From Pohlia nutans (Eukaryota; Streptophyta; Bryopsida; Bryales; Mniaceae): a DNA stretch of 64,000 nucleotides. The position numbers and the translations under genes are program-made. The DNA is taken from positions 37,122,372 through 37,186,371 of the forward strand of contig CM040089.1 of assembly GCA_022496805.1 (NCBI GenBank), given 5' to 3'. Of this stretch, positions 1 to 11,120 are shown in pieces. Under the pieces are notes generated by a model. The model did not search any database, was not told the DNA's origin, and saw only the letters and a list, made by a program, of their open reading frames with translations. The number at the start of each line of letters is the position of its first letter. Position 1 is the first letter of the stretch.

Positions 1-593
1 CACCTTCACTAGTCAAGCTTAGGAGGTCTACGAACTAAGGACCTCCTATGTAGAGTAAGGCCAGTCCTAGAATCTTGCTATCCACTGATAAAAATAGCAC
101 AGAGCACTTCCATGCACACCTCAGTAGAGCAATTCAGTAGATATAATTAGAAATTCCCTCAAAGCAACCAATCAAATAGCCCACTGAGCATGGATGAAGT
201 GGGTGACTTTGCAATTCCGTTTTCAACACTCACCGAGCATGGGTAGAAGTTGGGACCTCATTTTTTTGTCCTTTTGCTGTATCCACCGGCCCAATGCTCA
301 CATGGAAGCCCGCCCTAATTCAAGTGCATGCATGTGCCACAGGAATCATTCCAGTGGATGCCGACAGCATTCTGGTGAGTAACGCTAATGTGGTCGGTGG
401 CAGATTGGGCGATTAATAGAACCTAGAATACACCAAAATAATGAAGAATTTATTGAAGATGTAAACCTAATGCATGGCAGCAGGTTAACATGATAAGAAT
501 TTGTGGCGAGTCCACTGAAACCTATCCTAACACTCCAATTTCTGAACAACTATGGCCGTGGTTTCGAAGAAATGACAATTTCTGTTTATGGGA
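1..593. other. Downstream flank of the FolD gene
   Basis: No coding sequence is recognised here. It lies just past the FolD stop codon (which ends at 594 on the minus strand), so the part nearest 593 is probably its 3' UTR. The rest is AT-rich intergenic DNA with no repeat that I could match elsewhere in the window. Confidence 0.5.
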
Positions 594-3500
594 CTATGTA
601 GATTGACTCGAATTGTCCAAGAATCCATAAGCAAGCTTTGCGGAATCAAGGGTATTGGAAAGCAGCATTGCGATGGTCATTGGCCCCACACCTCCCGGCA
701 CTGGAGTGATTTGGGAAGCCACTTGACAAGCCTCGGCGTAGTAAACATCTCCTACCACTCGATACCCATTCTCAGAGTCAGCATCCTGGAAATATCACAC
801 CGATAAAGCAACGTCAGTAAAATCCGAGGTCAACACCGACTACATCACTTACAGTGGCTAACCAAATCTACGTGAGTGAATCATTCATCAATCACTGACA
901 AATTCCACGTTCCTCACCATCAGCTTGGTTTGGCTACTTTGAAGGAGTTCATAATGGAAGAAAATACAGCATCAGCACTATTGGTATCTTCCATCACAGG
1001 TTCTGATATACAGGTAAGTTCGGTTACTGCGCTAAATCAGGTTTTTGATGATGTTTGCAGGGTACACGCTGAGGAGAATCCTCGGATAACCTTGACCCCT
1101 AAATGCCCAAAAGGCCCTTTTCACGTCACAAAACTCAAATTTAATCACATTAAGACAATTTCAGTAGAACTGGGGCAACTATCAAAAAAATTACTCATCT
1201 ACTGGGTTTTGGAATAAAATCAAGTGATATATGAGTAGTTGAAAACTGCAGCTTTCAAAAAGTTGCCAACAAATTTTAACTGTCCATAAATTCATGGGAT
1301 TTTGTTAAATTATGTTGGTTGTCATTCCGTGTGTTAAATGCATGTTTCTATGTTTATTATTCAAAAAAATCTAATCTTAAAAATAATCATCTTGTCAAGG
1401 AAAATTAAAAATAAGTTTGAACTTAGCCTTTCAATGTCATACTTTGAAGAAATGGCACAATTCGGTAATAAAGTCGATTGACAAAAACTTACTTCATTTT
1501 GGTGTAATCAACAAAAGGAGATTTTGAGAAAAGAAAGGTGAAAATGAACCTCAAAGATGAAAAACTGCATGACGTTCAAGGGTTGAACAAATCAGAATGT
1601 GAAGATGTAACCCATCAATAGAATCCAGAATTCTAACCTCAATGTGGTTGATGCCGACGTCAATAACAACAGCCCCAGGCTTCAGCCAACTCCCTTGCAC
1701 CATATACGGCACACCGGCAGCAGCAATGACGATATCCGCATTCCTGGTAACTTCCGGGAGGTTGGGAGTGTGTGAATGAACCACGGTCACAGTTGCATTT
1801 TGTCGCTGCACCCAACATGCAGGAACTCGTCAGTGATGGAACCCAGACCACAAGGTTATGTACTACATAACCCCTCAAGACCCAGGCTTCATGGTTTTAA
1901 ACTGACAAATTCAATCAATCATATTGTGAAAAATATAATTCAGATAGGACCAAATTTTATGTCACCGGAATCAACAAACAACATTGCATGTGTTGGTTAA
2001 AAAACAAATAAATTTCAACAAAAGAAACTCCACATAGGACTACTCAAAAATGCTAGATGAGGTCCAATTCATGCCTCTTGGTCCTTAAGAAGACAACTGA
2101 TCCAAGATAACCCTCTCCTCAAATCTTGGAGACCAACACTCAAACCTCTTTAATCTTACCACCTCGGCTCCCAACTTTTTTACAATGACACAGTTCGAGT
2201 CAAATATAGTCTGCCAGATATTCTAGAATGTCATTTTAGAGATCATAACATAGAGATTTGACTTTACAATCAGGGGTCTCAATTTTTGTGCAATGACATA
2301 GTTTGAATGTGTGCTACAATCAAAGATAGTGTGGCAAGTATGCAAGATATTCTAGATAGTCCTTTTATAGGTGGTCATTACAAGAAGTTGCAATGAAGGC
2401 TGTTGAAAACCTGTTGCAATGAAAGTTGCAGGAGGTTGGGAGCAATGAACGTACTTGGAGAAGCAAGGCAGCGGGCATGCCCACCACATTACTGCGACCT
2501 ATGACCACGGCATGTTTGCCTTCCATCTCCACGCCGGACCGTAGCAGCAACTCAATGCAGCCTTTGGGTGTACAAGCTACGAACAGAGGAGCCCGGCCTT
2601 GCATGGCCAGCCTCCCCACATTCATTGGGTGGAATCCGTCCACATCCTTCTCTATGCTCACAGCACCAACCACCTTCTCCTCCGAGATATGCTGTGCAAT
2701 CACAGACCAAATTATAAGCACATCGATCTCCTTTTGTGTCAAAACATCTTTTTAATTAACATTATTATTACATAACCTTTCACAAGATGCCTTCATTCTG
2801 CTCAACCCTAATTAAGAGTAATGCCCAGACTTGAAGGTGAGTGTGGGTGTGTTTATCATTTCCAACAAATGTGAGCTAATGATAACAACAACTATGTTAG
2901 CAACACTCACATACATTGCACACCTTATAAGTACAAACCAAAAGGCTTTCCAAAGATGAGTTGATTATGCTCAACCCTAATTAAGAGTGATGCGCAGACT
3001 TGAAGGTGAGTGTGTGTGTGTGTGTGTTTATCATTTCCAACAAATGTGAGCTAATGTTAAGACTATGTTAGCAACACTCACATACATTGCACAGCTTATA
3101 AGTACAAAAACCAAAAGGCTTTCCAAAGATGAGTTCATTATGCTCAACCCTAAATAAGAGTGATGTGCAGACTTGAAGGCAAGTGTGATTATTAATGATT
3201 TCCAACGAATGAAAAGACTATGTTAGCAACACTCACATACATTGCACAGCTCATAAGTACATAAATAAATAAACCAATTTAAGGCTTTCCAAGATGAGTT
3301 CATTATGCTCAATCTATATAATAAGGAAGAAGGGTGTTTTTTGTGTGTCTGTCCGCGCATGACATTTTACACATGGAATAAGTGATTATTTGACTAAGTT
3401 CCGGAGTGGAACCTGCAAGGTTATTTCAAAGGTTAAATATCTTCTTAATAAATGATTTCAAAGGTTATTTCAAAGGTCAATTTAAAGGTTATTCAAAATA

Positions 3501-4921
3501 CCAATTTTAAACCTCAATGTTGACCTTTGGGAAAATATGACTATTATAAATACATTGAGTTTTTTTTGAAATTTTGAAATATTTTATGTGCCGGTGGCCG
3601 GCACGGGTCAAGCTAGTCCTAAATAAGACTTGAAGGCAAGTGCGATTATTAATGATTTCCAACAAAGGAGAAGACCATGTTAGCAGCACTTACGCGAGGG
3701 AGAGGGAGCTGCACCAGTACACCATGCACATGCGGATCACAGTTGAACATTCTGACAGCATCCAGAACCTCCTCCTCGGTAGCAGTTTCTGGCAAGGTCA
3801 CACCGAAGGAGTTGAAGCCCACTTGCTCACACGCTTTCTGCTTGCTTCGAACATACGTCTCGGAGTCCTTGCGTGACCCCACCAACACCACAGCCAGTCC
3901 AGGAACCTTCCCTACGGAAGATCTCATCCTCTCAACCTCTTCTGCAATCTCTTGCTTGATCTCTTGCGCTATCGCCTTGCCATCGATTATATGGGCCACA
4001 GGATACGACACAGTCACTGCATAGAGAACAATCAAAAAGAAAGGTTTAACATCGCATAGCTTTCCATTATGTACTTATAAGCTGTACAATGCATATGAGT
4101 GTTGCTAACATAGTCTTATTATTTGCTGGAAATCATATATAATCACACTTGCCTTCAAGTCTGCACATCACTCTTATTAGGGTTGAGCATAATGAACGCA
4201 TCTTTAGATAGCCTTTTGGTATGTACTTATAAGCTGTGCAATGTATGTGAGTGTTGCTAACATAGTCTTAACATTAGCTCACATTTGTTGGAAATGATAA
4301 ACACACACAGACACTCACCTTCAAGTCTGCGCATCACTCTTAATTAGGGTTGAGCATAATGAACTCATCTTGGAAAAGCCTTAAATTGGTTTATTTATTT
4401 ATTTATTTATGCTTGCAAAACCCTCAGAAAACAAGAGAGACAGTATGCATTCACCTTCTTTTCGGAGGATAGATGTCGGTGGTAGCAAATCCTTGCGGCT
4501 CTTCCACTTGTCTATCGTGTTCCATCCTAGAACCGACGATGTCTTTACCATCTTCTGAAGCTCATTTGCGGAATACGAATGCCTGACCCCTGAAAAACAC
4601 GTAATAAAAAGCACAATCAATCCGATTGATCATTTAGTGAAAACAAAAGAATTCAGATGTTATATCAGTGAAGAACATTACATGTGTTGGTCAAAAAATG
4701 ATTAATGTAGAGAAAATAAAATCTGTGCTAAAAAGAACAGGAGGCTCCAATCTCTGACACCGTCTTGACAAGAAAATACCTGAAGTGCAGGCTTGATCAG
4801 GGCTCACATATGCATCGGAATTTTCTATAGAAGGACTGGCTAAGCAATCCCTGTGTGAGGAGTACAAGCGTAATGCTGCTTTTCGTAGCTCGGCACTCCG
4901 ACGCTGACATGTCCCCAACAT
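594..4921 (-). CDS. FOLD: Bifunctional methylenetetrahydrofolate dehydrogenase/cyclohydrolase, organellar, 6 exons
   Basis: This enzyme interconverts 5,10-methylene-, 5,10-methenyl- and 10-formyl-tetrahydrofolate with NADP. Exons on the minus strand are 4921-4780, 4589-4455, 4016-3694, 2691-2455, 1805-1638 and 785-594, all with GT-AG junctions and compatible phases, giving 398 residues. Family catalytic positions are present: Tyr147 and Lys151 in SETYVRSK, Gln195 in VLVQLPLP and Asp218 in EKDVDGF. The signatures GRSNVVGMP (265-273) and PGGVGPMT (365-372) are intact. The first ~92 residues precede the catalytic domain. They begin [20 protein letters not shown], rich in Arg and Ser/Ala, and look like a mitochondrial or plastid presequence. 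The start is the first ATG after an in-frame stop. The introns beside exon 3 hold repeat arrays and a Helitron. Identification is firm; the compartment is inferred. Confidence 0.93.
2796..3312. repeat. Tandem array in FolD intron 3, about 170-bp units
   Basis: Three units start near 2796, 2968 and 3138. Each runs from TGCTCAACCCTAA through GACTTGAAGGTGAGTGTG and TTTCCAACAAATGTGAGC to TATGTTAGCAACACTCAC and TTATAAGTAC. A fourth partial unit resumes at 3617 and ends at the exon-3 splice donor near 3693. In the gene's orientation each unit carries a copy of the donor-side sequence (GTGAGTGTTGCTAACATAG), so the array probably arose by duplication of sequence starting at the splice site. Confidence 0.85.
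3313..3616 (+). mobile_element. Non-autonomous Helitron, 304 bp
   Basis: The 5' end is TCTATATAATAAGGAAG and the 3' end is CTAG. A 17-base hairpin (GTGCCGG, loop TGG, CCGGCAC at 3588-3604) lies about 8 bases before CTAG. The element sits between an A (3312) and a T (3617) and has no target duplication. The neighbouring array units supply the empty site: the flanks rejoin as TGCTCAA then TCCTAAATAAG, matching TGCTCAACCCTAAATAAG in unit 3. There is no room for a Rep/helicase gene, so it must have moved with help from elsewhere. Confidence 0.9.
4060..4390. repeat. Inverted copies of the FolD intronic repeat, in intron 2
   Basis: Two units run opposite to the array at 2796-3693. They read TTATAAGCTGTGCAATG, GTGAGTGTTGCTAACATAG, CACTTGCCTTCAAGTCTGC and AGGGTTGAGCATAATG. 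With the array in the other intron they flank exon 3 (3694-4016) as complementary arms. Confidence 0.85.
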
Positions 4922-5536
4922 CGCTTAAACCCTCGCCGATAAAACCCAAAGCTATTTATTGTTGCGAAAAGAAGGCAGCGCAAATCGCAAGTTCTGATAC
5001 ACTTGACCGTTTTCGAACTCGGAAACTATCTGATAAACCCCAATCACTCAACCCAGCAGCGCCATCACAGGCTTGAATCGATCAAAAACAGAACAGAGGC
5101 GGCTCTGTGCCGTGGTCCACGATCCAAGCTGCCATCTCTTGACTTACAAGTGCCGTAAAATCTTACGTGAAGGGAAAGCCCATCAATCAATGTCCGCAAC
5201 GATTATTGCCTGACAACCACTCATACTCGCAATCTGGCAACCAACCTCGTTCTCTCGCTCGCAATTACAATCGGTTTTGCGAGCTGGCAGTGAAGCAAAC
5301 TCCGTCTCTTGTGAACCAGTGAGGGTGCCGACCAAATCAACGAGAATCGTAGATTCTGAATGAAAGATCTACGGTTTTGTAGATCATCGCGTAACGAAGA
5401 CATTGTTGTTTGAATCAAGCTCAGGTATAGATGACGTGTTCTGGAATCTATGAATTACACCCACAGTCTCAGCGTCCAAAATGTACTTGTGATTATATGG
5501 AATTATGTAATAATATACTGTTTTTGTAACAACTGA
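4922..5536. promoter_or_regulatory. Presumed FolD promoter and 5' leader region
   Basis: This is the stretch upstream of the FolD start codon on the minus strand. It holds no recognisable gene, and an in-frame stop lies six bases before the chosen ATG. I see no unambiguous TATA box or element, so this is assigned from position alone. Confidence 0.35.
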
Positions 5537-5755
5537 GGTAGGGGTACCTAAAACCACCACGAACCTAAAACCACCAACTTCTACACCCTTCCTTCATTTT
5601 AGGGAGGAAATGTAAGTTGTCGGTACATGACTTAATTTTTGAGCAATTGATGCATAAGTCATGTAATGAAAGCTTACATTTCTTTCATGAAATGAAAGAG
5701 GGGTGTAGAAGTTGGTGGTTTTAGGTGTCATGGTGGTTTAAAGTTCCCCTACCTT
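5537..5755. mobile_element. Inverted-repeat MITE
   Basis: The ends are AGGTAGGGGTACCTAAAACC and, inverted, TTCCCCTACCT. The inner inverted segment ACCACCAACTTCTACACCC / GGGTGTAGAAGTTGGTGGT is perfect. The centre is unrelated AT-rich sequence with no coding capacity. Confidence 0.7.
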
Positions 5756-6100
5756 AATGAAGGATGGGTATTACTCAAAGGATCTTGAATGTAGGCTCTT
5801 ACAAAATTTGAGATTTTTCAAGGTAAAAATTAAATAAGGATAAGATTTCAAATTCAATAATAGCCTATATTCAAAAAATCCATATTCAATGCATGTTCAT
5901 TATTGGTAAAAACAACATTAAAATAAACACTTTAGTTAGTATTATACTAGTGTTTATAGTAGCAGACATTAAGTTGGTGTATAATCTTTTTCACACTTGT
6001 TGAATTCTTTTTCTTCAGTATGGAAACATATTAGCTTCTTATAATAAAAGAAGTGTGACAATGAAAATATACATTGAATTTTACAGTAGATATTAGTATT
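5756..6100. other. AT-rich intergenic stretch
   Basis: I see no gene, structural RNA or repeat relationship in this stretch. Confidence 0.4.
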
Positions 6101-6460
6101 AGAGTTATCCTTAAAGTCAGCTTGTGTTTGAATAAGATACCGTGAATTTTGCTTTAATGTACTCTTATTTGTTCACTCCAAATAGTTAAAAAGCTTGGAA
6201 AAGCTTGGTGGTCTATCATTATTAGGTGTGTAAGAGCTTGGTGGTCTCTAAATTCAAGGGAAACTAGTTTAGCCGTCAAAAAAGATGGCTAAACTAGTTT
6301 TCCATGAGTTTGAAGACCCCCAAGCTCTTACACACCTATTAATGAGAGATCACTAAGCTCTTTCATACCTTTTAACTATTTGGGGTGAACAAATAAGAGT
6401 ACATTAATGCAAAATTCATGGTATCTTATTCAAACACAAGGTGACTTTAAGGATAACTCT
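6101..6460. mobile_element. Foldback MITE, copy 1
   Basis: Nearly the whole element is an inverted repeat. It runs from AGAGTTATCCTTAAAGTCA to TGACTTTAAGGATAACTCT, with inner arms such as TGTGTAAGAGCTTGGTGGTC and CTTACACACCTATTAATG. TA flanks both ends, as Tc1/mariner-type insertions would give. A second copy is at 43045-43372. Confidence 0.8.
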
Positions 6461-7149
6461 ATTATGTGAATAAAGTACAAAGATGTTTCAAATCTATACC
6501 CTTCTGAAACTAAAAATATTCTTATCTTACCTTAAGATGTTTCAAGTCTTGAAGAAATTTATACCTAGCACAACACTGATGAATATGTCTGAACCCTAAG
6601 TTTTGGCAAGAGAGCAGGGAATGTGATATTACAGAAGTCTTGGTGTAGTAGATTTCAAAGCTTTGGAATTTACAGAAGTTGTACATGCATAGCATTGCAG
6701 TTCACATGTGCGCCACATGCATATATCTTTTTGTATAAGGTCCTTTACAGTATTGCTGTGTTGTACTTACTTCTTTTATCATTCAGGTCACTTTTGTCAC
6801 TTTAATTTGACAAAGGGGCGGAAGTACAGTAAAAAGTAGCCAGGAAATATCTCAGTTTAATGCATGATCAGAACAGTCCAGTCCTGAAAAGAAGTTTAGA
6901 GTGCGTTTCACAGGGGAGGATGGACTTCTCAAGGACATGCTGATAGCTCAAACATTTTAAATTCCTCAAATTGTGGTAAGGTATGTACACAGCATGTTTA
7001 TTATTATATAACATAACTTATTTTTATTGGGTCTTATTGACAAGTGAAGGAGGATTCCAACACATTTTGCATGCAATATTTGTACTTCATATGAATAAAT
7101 TACAAGTTTTTAAAATACTATCTATAGGAGTACCCAAAATTGATCTTAA
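6461..7149. other. Intergenic stretch without a recognised gene
   Basis: Only short open frames with no family resemblance occur here. No repeat partner was noticed elsewhere in the window. Confidence 0.4.
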
Positions 7150-8878
7150 CTCCTCAAGGTCAAAGCGTCCAGAAAGTGGACGACTAACAGATTTAAACCC
7201 TTCTCACGTTCTCATCAATGTTTGGATGAAAGTCATTCAATTTTTTGGAGATTCTTCATCAAGTTGTTGTCCTATCTAACGGTTGGATTTAGTCATACTT
7301 GATTACATATTTTTCTAAAATTACAAATGTAGAAGTATGTCAAGTCGTTGACCAAGCCAAAATTGTGTTGACTGTAGTTCAAAAGTGGCCTTGCAAAAAT
7401 GAGGTCATAGATTTAAGAAACACAAAAAATTCAAAGAATCACCATGTTTAAGAGTATCTCATTTTAAATTCATTCCAACAATTTTTACTCAAAAAATATT
7501 AATATTTTGTTTGTAATCGAATTTAGAAGGAATTTCAAATTTTAACTTTCAAATTTTATAATTAAATATTGGTGATAGTATTAGTGAATCAAACCATACG
7601 GATGGAATCTAAAATTCAAAATCTAGAACTTTCATTTGTATATCAATTCCAAAATATTCTTCTAAATAGTACTTTATGATGATTTTTCTCAGATTGTCAA
7701 TTCCAGGGACACCCTGGTATGTTTAGGGGTTAACCCTTGACCCCTAAACGTTTAACCGTCCAGAAAGTGAACAATGTACAGAATCAAACACAGTTTTCTC
7801 ATTCTCACAATTTTGCAGTGTGGATTTTTTACTGTATATTTTATAGGAAGTTAGCTTCATGCATGTGTGATCCAATTAGAAAGGGGATGATTTGTGAAAA
7901 TTTTATGCCTCGATTCATGTTGTATTGATTCACCCAAAATTTCAAAGATTTCAGTGTAAAAGTGTTCTTAAAAAAGTGAACTCATAAAATTAAGCAACCA
8001 AAAAATCTCCAAAAATCACTACACTTTGAGTATTACATTTTCAACCAATCACAACAAATTTCATCCACAAATTGTCAATATCTTAATTGTAGTCAAATTA
8101 CAAAAGAATTTTGAATTTCAAGTTTCAAATTTTATACAAAAATATTGGTGACAACAATCATAGATCAAAGCATGTGGATGGAACTTGAAATTCATAATGT
8201 ACAACTTTTATTCATGCATCAAGTTAAAAATATCCCTCTTAGTTTCATTTTATAATGAATCTTTGCAACTCTCCAAATCTGGAGAGGGTTGTGGGCATTT
8301 AGGGATTAACCGCCCAAGCGTCCATTTTTTGGACGATGTATAGATTTCATCCAAATTTTCTCATCCATCATGCACTTTTTGTAGTGTAGATGTTTTACTA
8401 TAGATTTTATAGGAAGTTAGCTTCATGCATGTGTGAACCGATTAGAAAGGAGATGATTTGTGAAAATTTTATGCCTCGTTTCATGTTGCACTGATTCAAC
8501 AAAAATTCTAAGATCTTAGTTCAAAATAGTTAAAAAGTGCTCTTGAAAAAGTCAACTCATAAAATTAAGCAACCAAAAAATCTCCAAAAATCACTACACT
8601 TAGAGTATCACATTTCAACCCATCACAGCAAATTTCATCCATAGATTGTCAATATCCTATTTGTAATCGAATTACAAAATAATTTTGAATTTTAAGTTTC
8701 AAATTTTATACAAAGTATTGGTGATAGCAATTATAGATATAACCATATAGATAGAATTTAAAATTCATAATGTACAACTTTTATTCATACATCAAGTTCA
8801 AAATATCCCTTATAGTTGCATTTTATAATGCATCTTTGCAATTCTCCAAATTTGAAGAGGGTTGTGGGCATTTAGGGG
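7150..8878. mobile_element. Tandem trio of TTAA-bounded DNA elements (piggyBac-like MITE family)
   Basis: Three related units of about 570-580 bp lie head to tail: 7150-7729, 7741-8305 and 8310-8878. Their junctions are TTAA (7146-7149, 7730-7733, 8306-8309), with TTGA at 7737-7740. Units 2 and 3 are clearly homologous (shared GAAGTTAGCTTCATGCATG and AAATCTCCAAAAATCACTAC); unit 1 is more diverged. Ends are variants of CCCCTAAACG and TTTAGGGG. An inverted relative is at 51089-51657. No transposase is encoded. Confidence 0.75.
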
Positions 8879-8971
8879 TTCAGCTCTCATGTCCTGATTT
8901 TCTACAATTTGTGCAATCAATAATTAAATTCTAGTGTTACTATTAGTCCAAATGGAGGTTGTTTAGCTTGA

Positions 8972-9200
8972 ATTGCAAACATCAAAGTGCATGAGTGCGG
9001 AGTGCAGAGTGTAAGTGTGAATTTTGAAATATTTTGCGAATATATAGATTATATTATATAGAGTGAAGAGTGCGAGTGCAGATTTTGAAATTTTTATTGA
9101 AATATTTTGTAACATACATAAAATATTCTTTAAAAATATTGTATAAAAGATTCCAACATACGCACTCGTACTCCACACTTATGCACTTTGGTGTCTGCAG
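8972..9200. mobile_element. Inverted-repeat MITE
   Basis: The left end TTGCAAACATCAAAGTGCAT pairs with the right end ATGCACTTTGGTGTCTGCAG. Subterminal GAGTGCGGAGTGCAGAGTG and GTACTCCACACTTATGC also pair. The centre is AT-rich. No coding capacity. Confidence 0.65.
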
Positions 9201-9250
9201 TTCATGTTAGTTGTCCCCGTTCAAATGTGAAGATCACTTCTGAGACAAGA

Positions 9251-10270
9251 TCCACTTTAGATGTACAGTGGGGTGACACCCAAATTGGCACCTTGTGCAA
9301 TTCCAGGGATAGTGCCCACACTGCTGCCAACTTTGACACCCTCCCGAGGGCTAGAAAATTGTTATTTTAACATGAAATGTTAGAAACAAAATCACTATTA
9401 TGTTGAAAATATGTATACCAAATTTCAAGGCCAGAAGATTGATACAAAAAAAGATATTCAAGATTTACTAACTAGGGGTAGCTGTAAGAAATGTTTCACT
9501 ACTGCCAAATTTGATACCCTCCCAAGGATTGAAGAAATTTTTTTTCCCATGGAATTTTTGGAGTAGGAATATCTTTATGTTGTTTACACGTATGAAAAGA
9601 TTCAAGTCCAAAAGACCCACAAAAAAAATGATATTCCAAATCTACCAACAGGTGTAGTTGTGAGAAACAAAGAGGAAAATTGTCTCACAATTTTGACAGC
9701 CTCCCTAGAGTTGAGTATTTTTTATTTCAACATGAAAGTTTTTGCACGTGTTATCAACTAAAAAGCAATTTTGTGCCAAAAATTCCATTTTAAAATAACA
9801 AATTCCCAAGCCTAGAGAGGCAGTCAAAGTTGTGAGACAATTTTCCTCTTTGTTTCTCACAACTACACCTGTTGGTAGATTTGGAATATCATTTTTTTTG
9901 TGGGTCTTTTGGACTTGAATCTTTTCATACGTGTAAACAACATAAAGATATTCCTACTCCAAAAATTCCATGGGAAAAAAAATTTCTTCAATCCTTGGGA
10001 GGGTATCAAATTTGGCAGTAGTGAAACATTTCTTACAGCTACCCCTTGTTAGTAAATCTTGAATATCTTTTTTTGTATCAATCTTCTGGCCTTGAAATTT
10101 GGTACACATGTTTTCAACATAATAGTGATTTTGTTTCTAAAATTTCATGTTAAAATAACAATTTTCCATCCCTCGGGAGGGTGTCAAAGTTGGCAGCAGT
10201 GTGGGCACTATCCCTGGAATTGCACAAGGTGCTAATTTGGGTGTCACCTCACTATACATAAGTTTAGTGG
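9251..10270. repeat. Giant near-perfect inverted repeat (foldback), about 1 kb
   Basis: The left arm (about 9251-9745) and right arm (about 9775-10270) are almost identical reverse complements, differing by only scattered bases over nearly 500 bp. The loop is a few tens of bases around 9760. Each arm has internal subrepeats of about 220 bp marked by variants of TTTGACACCCTCCCGAGGG (near 9325, 9510 and 9695). There is no coding capacity. A transcript would form a very long double-stranded RNA. Confidence 0.9.
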
Positions 10271-11120
10271 ATAGTACTTCTATCACATCATGTTGCCCAT
10301 GGTTTTTTTTTGGTTTTCGGGTCATCTAACTTTAGGCTACAAAGCTCGCATGCAAGTGAATGAGGTGGCTTTTTGATCCCTTATTTTTTCTAAATTTATT
10401 TGAAAAACCTAATAATAGATCTATGTTTTTTCATACATCCTATCTTTTTCATCCAATATATTGGCCTTTTGCAAAACCCTTCATACGTCTTGTCTTTTCA
10501 TCCAACATCTTGGCCTTGTCATCCACTATTTTTTGCTGATAAAGTCCTAGCCTGGCTTGCAACTTGTGCAATCCATTGCCTTGGTGGCTACATGAGGTGG
10601 CATTTTTCTCATTATGTTCCCATGTAGTGATTTTCCCAATGGATTTCTGGAGCAAACTGGCTATTAAAAGCCCCAAAAAAAACATCCTGGTAGCCACTAA
10701 CTCCATATGGTTGTTGCAAGTGACTTTCCATGTATATTAGTTGTGTGAAGATACCCTAATTTTTTATATCATGAATGTACTGTTTTGGTTGAGGAGGCCA
10801 TGATGGACTAGATGCTTAGAACTGTTACAGACTTCAGTTACAGTCATGGCAAACTGAATGCCTGTCTAATTTCTGTTGAATTTTGTTGGCTAAATTTCTT
10901 GTTGGTGAAATAAATTGTAAGGTACAGTTGTTGACAAAATTGTGTGCTCTTCCAGCAAGTCAGCTGTGAAGTCCTTTTCATGTTTTTCAGTGCATATCTG
11001 TGCCTAAGAAACATCTTGCAGTTCAAGATACCAAGGCACGTGATGAGACATGGTGAGATGAAACCACTCAATCAAATAATGTACTAACGTAACAAGTGGA
11101 TTTTTTACCCTGACTCTAAG
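10271..11120. other. Intergenic stretch
   Basis: No recognised gene. An imperfect direct repeat near 10438-10525 (CATCCTATCTTTTTCATCCAA and a diverged second copy) is the only structure noticed. Confidence 0.4.

Noticed and set aside
2796..3312. Regularly repeated units resembling a CRISPR-like array
   Set aside because: Units are ~170 bp without unique spacers, lie in an intron and include donor-like sequence. This is a eukaryotic tandem repeat.
7725..7750. TTTAGGGGTTAACCC as an interstitial telomere repeat
   Set aside because: The same words recur as the ends of separate TTAA-bounded elements, which explains them better.
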